DNA of 64,000 nucleotides, from assembly GCA_024707075.1 (NCBI GenBank), contig JANQAK010000001.1, positions 890,001 through 954,000 on the forward strand. The letters are read 5' to 3'. This document shows, one piece after another, positions 35,865 through 43,279 of this stretch. The notes under the pieces are model-generated. The model saw only the letters and a list, made by a program, of their open reading frames with translations. It searched no databases and was not told where the DNA came from. The stretch comes from Afipia sp. (GTDB lineage: Bacteria > Pseudomonadota > Alphaproteobacteria > Rhizobiales > Xanthobacteraceae). The first letter of the stretch is position 1, and each line of letters opens with the position of its first letter. Both the position numbers and the translations under genes were made by a program.

Positions 35865-37034
35865 TTACGCCGCCAGCGCCCTCATCTCGGCATAGAGGTC
35901 GGATTTTCCCTCGAAGCCGATGCCCGGCAGATCCGGCATGGTGATATGGCCGCTCTCGACGCGCACGCCGTCGGGGAAACCGCCGTAAGGCTGGAACAGG
36001 TCGGGATAGCTTTCATTGCCGCCGAGGCCGAGACCCGCCGCGATGTTCAGCGACATCTGATGCCCGCCGTGCGGAATGCAGCGCGAGGGCGACCAGCCAT
36101 GGGTTCTCAAAACATCGAGCGTGCGCAGATATTCGCAAAGCCCATAGGACAGCGCGCAGTCGAATTGCAGCCAGTCGCGATCCGGCCGCATGCCGCCATA
36201 ACGGATCAGATTGCGTGCATCCTGATGGCTGAACAGGTTTTCGCCGGTGGCCATCGGGCCGGGATAGAATTCCGCGAGCGCCGCCTGCAACGCAAAATCA
36301 AGCGGATCGCCGACTTCCTCGTACCAGAATAGCGGATAGTCGCGCAGCATCTTGGCGTAGGCGATGCCGGTTTCCAGATCGAAGCGTCCGTTGGCGTCCA
36401 CCGCAAGCTGAGCCTGAGTACCGATCTCCTTCAGCACGGCCTCGATGCGCTCCTGATCTTCTGCGATCGTCGCGCCGCCGATCTTCATCTTCACGACGTT
36501 GTAGCCGCGGTCGAGATAGCCGCGCATCTCGCCGCGCAGCGCCGACAGATCCTTGCCGGGATAATAGTAACCGCCCGCTGCGTAGACGAACACGCGGGGA
36601 TCGGCGGTGCGGTTATGGCGCTCCGCCAGCAGGCGAAACAGCGGCTTACCTGCGATCTTCGCCACCGCATCCCAGATCGCCATGTCGATGGTACCGACCG
36701 CAACAGAGCGTTCGCCGTGACCGCCGGGCTTCTCATTCGACATCAGCGCGGCCCACGCCTTGTCGGGATCGATGTTGTCACCGGTCGCATCCAGCAGCGT
36801 CTTCGGATCTGCCTCCAGCAGCCGCGGCGCGAAGCGTTCGCGGATCAGGCCGCCCTGTCCGTAACGGCCGTTGGAATTGAAGCCATAGCCGACCACGCGC
36901 TTGCCGTCGCGCACCACGTCGGTGACCACCGCGACGAGGCTGGTCGTCATCTTCGTGAAGTCGATATAGGCGTTGCGGATCGGGGACGAGATCGGCTTGG
37001 TGACCTCGCGGACGTCGACGATGCGGACGGACAT
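35865..37034 (-). CDS. tarD: D-tartrate dehydratase (enolase superfamily)
   Basis: A 389-residue mandelate-racemase-subgroup enzyme. Catalytic K184 (VKMKIGG), metal ligands D213, E239 and E265, and H322 (IPHGGHQ) all fall at the positions reported for Bradyrhizobium japonicum D-tartrate dehydratase, and the sequence agrees with what I recall of that protein along its whole length. It dehydrates D-(-)-tartrate to enol-oxaloacetate. No transporter or regulator of tartrate use is adjacent. The call relies on memory of one characterised homologue; a broader acid-sugar dehydratase name would be the fallback. Confidence 0.88.
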   Translation of the reverse strand: MSVRIVDVREVTKPISSPIRNAYIDFTKMTTSLVAVVTDVVRDGKRVVGYGFNSNGRYGQGGLIRERFAPRLLEADPKTLLDATGDNIDPDKAWAALMSNEKPGGHGERSVAVGTIDMAIWDAVAKIAGKPLFRLLAERHNRTADPRVFVYAAGGYYYPGKDLSALRGEMRGYLDRGYNVVKMKIGGATIAEDQERIEAVLKEIGTQAQLAVDANGRFDLETGIAYAKMLRDYPLFWYEEVGDPLDFALQAALAEFYPGPMATGENLFSHQDARNLIRYGGMRPDRDWLQFDCALSYGLCEYLRTLDVLRTHGWSPSRCIPHGGHQMSLNIAAGLGLGGNESYPDLFQPYGGFPDGVRVESGHITMPDLPGIGFEGKSDLYAEMRALAA

Positions 37035-37165
37035 GAAAGACTGTTTCCTGGGCAGGGGAGAGCTGACATTCCCTTACCAGAAAAAGCCCGCCGTGATCGC
37101 CCGATTCCGCCTTTGAGGTATGTCCGCCTGCAATATCGTCTGCCGCCGGAACCGGAATCCGCGCG

Positions 37166-37522
37166 TCAGTTGGGCGGCATGATTTCCCGGGCGATGTTCT
37201 GGCGATTCCAGCGCGCGCGCTGCTGGTAGATAGTTCCGCGCGGGGTGGGCGCCCGGCATTTATCGCCGAGATCCCTGTCGGCGACTACACTCCATGACGC
37301 CCTGGCGTCGTCCACAGTGCATTTCAGCATCAGCGATTTCTCTACGCAGACGAACGCGCCGTCGCCATAGGTTCTGCTGTTGTATGTGCAGGTGGGAGCC
37401 GCGGCGGGCTTCGGCTGCGCCGCAGGCGGCTGTGCAGCCGGCGTTTGCGCGGAGGCTGACGCGGACAAGGCCGCCGAGACAACCAGCGGCACAAGCAGAG
37501 TTGGCACGGGATAGCGGATCAT
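37166..37522 (-). CDS. DUF1496-like small secreted protein
   Basis: A 118-residue protein starting at ATG 37522 with GGAG upstream. A signal peptide (about 1-25) is followed by an Ala/Pro/Gln stretch (26-42) and a compact domain CTYNSRTYGDGAFVC through LMLKCTVDDARASWSVV to DLGDKC. Four Cys residues could make two disulfides. The pattern matches DUF1496. Function is unknown. Confidence 0.7.
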   Translation of the reverse strand: MIRYPVPTLLVPLVVSAALSASASAQTPAAQPPAAQPKPAAAPTCTYNSRTYGDGAFVCVEKSLMLKCTVDDARASWSVVADRDLGDKCRAPTPRGTIYQQRARWNRQNIAREIMPPN

Positions 37523-37616
37523 CTGAATCTCCTGAGCGCGCCGGACTGGCAGCCCAGCCGAACGCCGCGAGAATACTATCAGCGCTTCGCGGCAAAGATC
37601 GAGAAAAGAAGAATGC

Positions 37617-37654
37617 ACAAAAATCCGGCCCGGCGGATCAGCGCCGGGCCGGAT
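37617..37654 (-). terminator. Rho-independent terminator after substrate-binding protein gene
   Basis: ATCCGGCCCGGCG (37623-37635) and CGCCGGGCCGGAT (37642-37654) are perfect 13-bp arms. On the minus strand they are followed by a TTTTT run. It begins 13 bases after the stop at 37667. Confidence 0.9.
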
Positions 37655-37666
37655 CTGTGTCATAGA

Positions 37667-38863
37667 TTATTTCGTCAGCGGGCAGCCTGACTCCTTGGCG
37701 GTCGGAAACGCCTTGTCGCCGGGCACAACCGCGAGCTGCTTGTAATAGTCCCAGGGCTTCTTCGATTCCGACGGCTTCTTGACCTCGAACAGATAGAGGT
37801 CGTGAACCATGCGGCCGTTTTCGAGCACCTTGCCGCCCTGCGCGAAGTCGTCATCGACCGGCAGTTCCTTCAGCTTTTTCGCCACCGCCTCGGTGTCCTT
37901 GGTGCCTGCGGCCTTAACGGCCTTGAGGTACGACAAGGTGGCCGAATAGGTGCCGGCCTGGATCATGTTCGGCATGCGGCCGGTGCGCTTGAAGAATTTC
38001 TCGCCGAAATTGCGCGACTTGTCGTCGCGATCCCAGTAGTAGCCCTCGGTCAGCACAAGGCCCTGTGCGGCCTGCAATCCGAGGCCGTGGACTTCAGCCA
38101 GTGTCAGCAGAAGACCGGCGAGTTTCTGGCCGCCGGCAACGATGCCGAATTCGGACGCCTGCTTGATCGAGTTGGTGGTGTCGAGGCCGGCATTGGCGAG
38201 CCCGATGATCTTCGCCTTCGAGCTTTGCGCCTGCAGCAGGAACGACGAGAAGTCCGAAGTGTTGAGCGGGATGCGGACCGCGCCCAGCACCTTGCCGCCC
38301 TGCTGCGTGACGAAGTCGCCGGTGTCTTTTTCAAGCGCATGGCCGAACGCGTAATCGGCAGTCATGAAGAACCATGTATCGCCGCCGGCCTTCACCAGTG
38401 CGCCGCCGGTGCCGTAGGCCAGCGCGCGGGTGTCATAGGCCCAGTGGAAGCCGTAAGGCTGGCAGGCATCGCCGCTCAGGCGCGAAGTTGCAGCGCCGAC
38501 CACGATGTCGATCTTCTTCATCTGCTTGGACAGGTCGTGGATCGCAAGCGCGACCGACGACGTGGTCAGCTCGGTGATCATATCGACGCCTTCGACCTCA
38601 TACCAGCGCCGCGCGATGCTGACGCCGAGGTCCGGCTTGTTCTGATGGTCGGCGGAGACCACCTCGATCTTCTGGCCGAGCACCGTGCCGCCGAAATCCT
38701 CGACCGCCATCTTGGCCGCCTCGAAAGACCACTTGCCGCCGTAGTCGGCATAGACGCCGGACTGATCGTTGAGAATGCCGATCTTGACGCCTTGCGCGGC
38801 AGCCGGCAGCGCCGTCGTCAGGCTGAAGGCCGCGACGGCGGCTGCCAGAAATTTCGATGTCAT
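37667..38863 (-). CDS. Branched-chain amino-acid-type ABC substrate-binding protein, orphan
   Basis: A 398-residue type-1 periplasmic binding protein (LivK/Peripla_BP_6). A signal peptide (about 1-23) precedes KIGILNDQSGVYADYGG, VEVVSADHQNKPDLGVSIAR and WFFMTADYAFGHALEKDTG, typical of Bradyrhizobium proteins annotated as branched-chain or aromatic-acid binding. No transporter subunits are adjacent and a strong terminator follows, so it is transcribed alone. The ligand is unknown. Confidence 0.9.
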   Translation of the reverse strand: MTSKFLAAAVAAFSLTTALPAAAQGVKIGILNDQSGVYADYGGKWSFEAAKMAVEDFGGTVLGQKIEVVSADHQNKPDLGVSIARRWYEVEGVDMITELTTSSVALAIHDLSKQMKKIDIVVGAATSRLSGDACQPYGFHWAYDTRALAYGTGGALVKAGGDTWFFMTADYAFGHALEKDTGDFVTQQGGKVLGAVRIPLNTSDFSSFLLQAQSSKAKIIGLANAGLDTTNSIKQASEFGIVAGGQKLAGLLLTLAEVHGLGLQAAQGLVLTEGYYWDRDDKSRNFGEKFFKRTGRMPNMIQAGTYSATLSYLKAVKAAGTKDTEAVAKKLKELPVDDDFAQGGKVLENGRMVHDLYLFEVKKPSESKKPWDYYKQLAVVPGDKAFPTAKESGCPLTK

Positions 38864-39003
38864 GTCTCGCTCCCAGTTATTTTTGTTGAGATGCCTTTAT
38901 AGCTGCATCCCGCTGGAGCGGGGCATTGAACTTTCGCATCGGCAATGTGCGGCCCGCGCAAAAAATTTTGCGGCGCACAAGGAATATCCGGGACGGCGCG
39001 ATT

Positions 39004-39276
39004 TTAGCGGCCCGGCCTGTATCGTCCCATGGACAGCTTCCGGAACCGCACACCCTTGCCGTCGGCCAGACGTGTCGCCTCGTAGCCGCCGTCGCGGATC
39101 GCGTCGCGCTGCGGACGCGCGTTCTCGGGATTGCGCTCCTTCTCCCACCATGATGCCCGCTGCGACGCGCGCGGCAGCGCAAAGCCCAGCAGTTCCTCAA
39201 TCTGATCGAAACTCAGGACAAGTTCAGGCAGGGTCTGACGCGAGAGATAGTCGCGAAGCGGATCATAGTCGCCCAA
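39004..39276 (-). CDS. DUF7662-like hypothetical protein
   Basis: A 90-residue protein: YDPLRDYLSRQTLPELVLSF, then QIEELLGFALPRAS, RASWWEKERN and VRFRKL. This pattern occurs in many bacteria, sometimes at the end of larger restriction-linked or defence-linked proteins, and is listed as DUF7662. No function is assigned here. Confidence 0.6.
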   Translation of the reverse strand: MGDYDPLRDYLSRQTLPELVLSFDQIEELLGFALPRASQRASWWEKERNPENARPQRDAIRDGGYEATRLADGKGVRFRKLSMGRYRPGR

Positions 39277-39313
39277 TCCGGCGCTCCGTTGTGTTGAAAG
39301 TCGTTCTGTGAGC

Positions 39314-39481
39314 CACTAGTGCCCAGAATCCGAAGTTCGCCTCGTTTCGCGGCACGCTCCGTGGCGAACTTCGGATTCAAAAAGGGCAATAGAAACCTAT
39401 AATTCTAGTGTGGTTTTGGTTCGCAAGTCCGCAAATGGACGCGCTGAGAAAATGTTGCGGACTTGCGAACCACCATACTAG
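39314..39481. repeat. Composite repeat of two long perfect hairpins
   Basis: Hairpin 1 has arms at 39326-39341 and 39363-39378 (16-bp perfect, GAATCCGAAGTTCGCC). Hairpin 2 has arms at 39418-39434 and 39455-39471 (17-bp perfect, GGTTCGCAAGTCCGCAA), extended outward by CTAGTGTGG / CCATACTAG. CACTAGTG at 39314 marks the left end. It fills the gap before the SDR gene at 39517. Confidence 0.8.
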
Positions 39482-39516
39482 GTACGTTGCATCGCTCCTC
39501 TTGAACAGGGTCTTTC

Positions 39517-40392
39517 GTGAACCTCTTTGTTTTCGGCCTCGGTTTCAGCGGCAGGACTTTCGCCGAACGCCGCATCGCGCGCGGCGATCATATGAGCGGG
39601 ACCGTGCGGTCACGCGACAAGGCACAGGCCCTGTCCGCCGCAGGGATAGCCGCCCATGTCTTCGGACCTGATGGAGGTGACAGCACCATCGACGCCGATC
39701 TGGCGGCCAGCGACGCGCTGCTGATCTCGGTGCCGCCCGGCATGAGTAGCGATCCGGTCCTCAAGAGCTATGCGGCCCAGATCGCCGCCGCGCCAAACCT
39801 GCGCTGGATCGGCTATCTCTCCACCATCGGTGTCTATGGCGATCATGGCGGCGCGTGGATTGACGAACAGACCCCGACAACTCCGACCCATGTGCGGTCG
39901 ATCGAGCGCGCCGACGCCGAGCAGGCATGGCTCGCCTTTGGTAACACGAACAACATCCCGGTCCATGTTTTCAGGCTCGCCGGCATCTACGGCCCCGGTC
40001 AGAGCCAGCTTGTGCAACTGGCGCGCGGAACGGGGCGGCGCATCATCAAGCCGGGACAGGTGTTCAACCGCATCCATGTCGAGGACATCGCGCGCGTGCT
40101 CGATGCGTCGCTCGAACGGCCCCGCGCCGGCGCGATCTACAACGTCACCGACAACGAACCCGCGCCGCCGCAGGACGTGGTGACGTTCGCAGCGTCCCTC
40201 TGCGGCGTCGAACCGCCGCCGGAAATCAGCCTCGACGACGCCGGCCTCACCGAGATGGGACGCTCGTTCTACGCGGAAAGCAAACGCGTGCGGAACGACC
40301 TGTTGCGCACTGAACTCGGCGTGATACTGGCCTATCCGACTTATCGCGAAGGTCTGACAGCACTGCGCGCGGCAGGTGAAGGCCCGCGCTAG
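39517..40392 (+). CDS. NAD-dependent epimerase/SDR-like oxidoreductase (YeeZ-like)
   Basis: A 291-residue extended-SDR-like protein with Gly-rich cofactor motif FGLGFSGRTF (6-15), WIGYLSTIGVYGDHGG (Tyr catalytic region), VFRLAGIYGPGQ, and IYNVTDNEPAPPQDVV. The start GTG/ATG at 39517 begins MNLFVFGLGF. Relatives (YeeZ) are annotated as SDR or epimerase with unknown substrate. The composite hairpin repeat lies directly upstream. Confidence 0.88.
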   Translation: MNLFVFGLGFSGRTFAERRIARGDHMSGTVRSRDKAQALSAAGIAAHVFGPDGGDSTIDADLAASDALLISVPPGMSSDPVLKSYAAQIAAAPNLRWIGYLSTIGVYGDHGGAWIDEQTPTTPTHVRSIERADAEQAWLAFGNTNNIPVHVFRLAGIYGPGQSQLVQLARGTGRRIIKPGQVFNRIHVEDIARVLDASLERPRAGAIYNVTDNEPAPPQDVVTFAASLCGVEPPPEISLDDAGLTEMGRSFYAESKRVRNDLLRTELGVILAYPTYREGLTALRAAGEGPR

Positions 40393-40437
40393 AATTCATC
40401 GATGCAAATTTCTCGTATTGATGCCGGCAAAAGCGAA

Positions 40438-40592
40438 TGACCCTCTCCCCGCCCACGCGGGAAAGGTTGGCGTGAGGGGCAACCTGCTTTCAGGTTGAAA
40501 CATTTGCCCCTCACCCGACGCCATGGCGCGTCGCGGGCGCATAGACGCGCTTTTGGCGATCCGACCTCTCTCCCCGTAAACGCGGAGAGGTG
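40438..40592. repeat. Dispersed palindromic repeat (family G)
   Basis: CCCTCTCCCCGCCCACGCGG on the left pairs with CTCTCTCCCCGTAAACGCGG-type sequence on the right in hairpins. GCGTGAGGGGCAA pairs with TTGCCCCTCACCC. It lies between convergent SDR genes. Confidence 0.7.
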
Positions 40593-40624
40593 GAAAGGAC
40601 GCTCGGATTGTCACACCGCGCGCC

Positions 40625-41572
40625 CTAAGCCGCTTCGGCAAGCGCGGGCGTTACGCCGGTGAGTTGTTCGGAGACATCCCACAGCCTGCGCCAGACGGTC
40701 TGATCGAATGCGGACGGCACGATCTTCGATTTACGCGGCGATCCCTTCATTTCGTAGAAGCCATCCGGTCCGTACAGCGTGCCGCCTTTCGCGTCGGGTG
40801 ACGTCGCGGCACAGAGCGTCGGCAATGCGCCGGCCGCTGCCGACTGGGCGACAAACGGTCCGATCAGATTTGAAAGCCGGTCGAACAGGCTCGGACGATC
40901 CAACCCCATGTTCGGACCCGCGCTCTGTAGTCCGGTCCTCGAAAAACCCGGATGCGCCGCCGTGCTCATCAGCCGCCAGTTGTTCGCCCGCGCGCGGCGC
41001 TCCAGCTCCATGCTGAACAGCAATGTCGCCAGCTTCGACTGGCAGTAAGCCGCCCACGGCTTGTAGCTGCGCTGGAATTGCAGATCGTCGAAATGAATCC
41101 GGCCCGAGCGATGGGCAAGGCTGCTCAGCGTTACCACGCGCGGCGATTGTCCCGCGCGGATCAGCGGCAGCAGCCGCAGTGTCAGCGCGAAGTGGCCGAA
41201 ATAGTTCGCGCCGAGCTGCATCTCGAAGCCATCCTCTGTGACATGCCGCGCCGGGATCGCCATCACGCCAGCGTTGTTGATGAGCAGGTCGAGGCGCGGC
41301 AGCGTTCGCGACAGCCGGTCCGCGCAATCCGCCACCGACTTGAGGCTCGCAAGATCGAGTGGTTCGAAACTGACCTCCGCGCCGGGATGAGCGCTGCGAA
41401 TGCGCGCCAGCATCTCCGCGCCCTTCGCCTCGTTGCGTGACGCCAGAATCACGCGCGCACCGGCGCCGGCCAGCGCCAATGCCGCCTCATAGCCGATGCC
41501 GCTGGTGGCGCCGGTGACCACGGCGATGCGCCCGGCCTGCGGCACGATATCTTCGAGAGTCCAGTCCGTCAT
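40625..41572 (-). CDS. SDR family oxidoreductase (retinol-dehydrogenase-like)
   Basis: A 315-residue classical SDR: TGATSGIG (20-27), NNAG (99-102), Ser150/151 (VVTLSSLAHRSG), Tyr176-x3-Lys180 (AAYCQSKLA). The long C-terminal part (PSLFDRLSNLIGPFVAQSAA) is typical of the retinol-dehydrogenase/protochlorophyllide-reductase-like group of SDRs. Start ATG 41572 is preferred for its AAAGGAC site; the frame extends to 41719. Substrate is unknown. It is divergent from the methyltransferase at 41777. Confidence 0.9.
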   Translation of the reverse strand: MTDWTLEDIVPQAGRIAVVTGATSGIGYEAALALAGAGARVILASRNEAKGAEMLARIRSAHPGAEVSFEPLDLASLKSVADCADRLSRTLPRLDLLINNAGVMAIPARHVTEDGFEMQLGANYFGHFALTLRLLPLIRAGQSPRVVTLSSLAHRSGRIHFDDLQFQRSYKPWAAYCQSKLATLLFSMELERRARANNWRLMSTAAHPGFSRTGLQSAGPNMGLDRPSLFDRLSNLIGPFVAQSAAAGALPTLCAATSPDAKGGTLYGPDGFYEMKGSPRKSKIVPSAFDQTVWRRLWDVSEQLTGVTPALAEAA

Positions 41573-41680
41573 GACGATTGTCCTTTCTGCAAAATCCATC
41601 GGGAGCAAATTCCTCGCGCGGCAATCTGACGCGCGGGCAGCCTTGATTGCGGCGCAAGCCGGGGATATATCTGCATTAGG

Positions 41681-41692
41681 TGCAAATTTGCA
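41681..41692. promoter_or_regulatory. Palindrome in divergent promoter region
   Basis: TGCAAATTTGCA is a perfect 12-bp palindrome within an AT-rich spacer between the divergent SDR and methyltransferase genes. It could be an operator; the TetR gene at 42504 is the nearest regulator, but no link is shown. Confidence 0.35.
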
Positions 41693-41776
41693 ATAGATAC
41701 AAAAAAGCAACAGATGCACATATTTCCGGCGTCCATCAGGGCGTCGGCTGATCCCACGTCATGACCGGAGCCACCG

Positions 41777-42415
41777 ATGACGAACGCGACCACGAATGAA
41801 TGCGCCGATTTATTTCGATTCTTCTGGTCATGGACCAGCGACCCGCTGCGGGTTGCGGCCATTGCGCCTTCGAGCGAATCGCTCGCGCGCGTCATCACCC
41901 GCGAGATCGGCCCCGCCGACGGTCCGGTGATCGAGCTTGGCGCGGGCACCGGCGTGTTCACCTGGGCGCTGCTGGCGCAGGGCGTGCGCGAACAAGACCT
42001 GACGCTGATCGAATACGGCTCGGATTTCATGCGCGTGTTGCAGCTTCGCTTTCCGCAGGCCCGCGTGCTGTGGATGGATGCGTCGCAACTCGCGCAATAC
42101 AAATTGTTTCCCGAGGCCAATGTCGGGGCCGTGGTCAGCGGCCTTCCCTTGCTGTCGATGTCGCCGCGCAAGATCATGTCGATCCTCAACGGCGCGTTCA
42201 GCTACCTGCGCCCCACAGGGGCGTTCTATCAGTTCACCTATGGGCCGCGATGCCCGGTGCCGCGGCCGATTCTCGACCGACTCGGACTCAAGGCGACCCG
42301 CGTCGGCGGAACCGTCCGCAATCTTCCGCCCGCAGCAGTTTACCGCATCACCCGGCGGCAGCCGCTCGGCGGTGCACGCCGCACATCCGATCCATCATCC
42401 GCCGAACCATCATGA
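41777..42415 (+). CDS. Class I SAM-dependent methyltransferase, PmtA-like
   Basis: A 212-residue methyltransferase with SAM motif VIELGAGTGVFT (51-62), motif II/III LTLIEYGSDF and ARVLWMDASQL, and VVSGLPLLSMSPRKIMSILN. This arrangement is that of the Sinorhizobium-type phospholipid N-methyltransferase PmtA, which makes phosphatidylcholine. The close match in layout supports a lipid methyltransferase, but other small-molecule roles are possible. Followed after about 90 bases by a TetR gene. Confidence 0.8.
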   Translation: MTNATTNECADLFRFFWSWTSDPLRVAAIAPSSESLARVITREIGPADGPVIELGAGTGVFTWALLAQGVREQDLTLIEYGSDFMRVLQLRFPQARVLWMDASQLAQYKLFPEANVGAVVSGLPLLSMSPRKIMSILNGAFSYLRPTGAFYQFTYGPRCPVPRPILDRLGLKATRVGGTVRNLPPAAVYRITRRQPLGGARRTSDPSSAEPS

Positions 42416-42503
42416 GTGGAGCGACTGCCGGGACGCAAAAGCCCTTGCCTCGACATGCCGCGGATGATGTATCTGAGCTGGGCATCTTCGGCAGTTGAGA
42501 CAC

Positions 42504-43139
42504 ATGCGCGGTTCGACGAAGGAAACCAGGAAAACCACAGAGGGGCTGCGCGAGCGCAAGCGCCGCCAGACCCGCGAGCGCATCGCGCGGGCGGCGATGA
42601 CCTTGTTTCTCGAACAGGGTTTCGAGGCCACCACCGTCGATCAGATCGCCGAGGCGGCGGAGGTCTCCAAGCGCGGCTTCTTCGATTATTTCCCGGCCAA
42701 GGAAGATGTCGTCGCCGCATGGCAGGACGAGTTCGCCGACTCGCTGCTGGCGGCGGTCACGGCCCGTCCGGCCAAGGAGCCGATGACCAAAGTGGTCGAG
42801 GAGGCGCTGCTCTCCACCATCGTCGCCGCAGTCAATCCGCAATCGCTGGCCATCGGCAAGCTGATCAAGAGCACGCCAGCGTTGCGCGCCCGTGACCACC
42901 TGAAATACGCCAAGCTCGAACAGAAACTGGTGGAGGCTTTGACCGCGCGCGCCAAGGGGAAAGGTGACGAGTTACGGATCCGGCTGCTCGCCATGAGCAC
43001 CATCGGCGCACTCCGCATCGCGGGGCAAACCTGGAATCCGGATCAGCTTCTCAACAAGTCGCCGGCGCATCTGCGCAAGATCGCCAAGGCCCTGTGGTCG
43101 ACGCTGGGGGAGCTGGGTGCGGAAGGCAAAGACAAATAG
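42504..43139 (+). CDS. TetR/AcrR-family transcriptional regulator
   Basis: A 211-residue regulator from ATG 42504. The N-terminal HTH (about 24-70) reads TRERIARAAMTLFLEQGFEA, then TTVDQIAEAAEVSKRGFFDY and FPAKEDVV. The C-terminal ligand domain is variable. It follows the PmtA-like gene on the same strand and could control it or the SDR beyond. Confidence 0.92.
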   Translation: MRGSTKETRKTTEGLRERKRRQTRERIARAAMTLFLEQGFEATTVDQIAEAAEVSKRGFFDYFPAKEDVVAAWQDEFADSLLAAVTARPAKEPMTKVVEEALLSTIVAAVNPQSLAIGKLIKSTPALRARDHLKYAKLEQKLVEALTARAKGKGDELRIRLLAMSTIGALRIAGQTWNPDQLLNKSPAHLRKIAKALWSTLGELGAEGKDK

Positions 43140-43166
43140 AGCATGAGTCAATCACGCTCTCTGCGC

Positions 43167-43247
43167 TCATTCCCGCGTAAGCGGGAATCCAGAGATTCAA
43201 ATCCAATTTCTTAAAAAGAGTGGGTCCCCGCTTTCGCCGGGACGACC
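43167..43247. repeat. Family B hairpin pair
   Basis: TCATTCCCGCGTAAGCGGGA (start of 43167-43190) and GGGTCCCCGCTTTCGCCGGG (start of 43222-43247) form two hairpins between convergent genes. Confidence 0.65.
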
Positions 43248-43279
43248 GGAGATAGATCTGACCCCATCGGCAAGCTATG

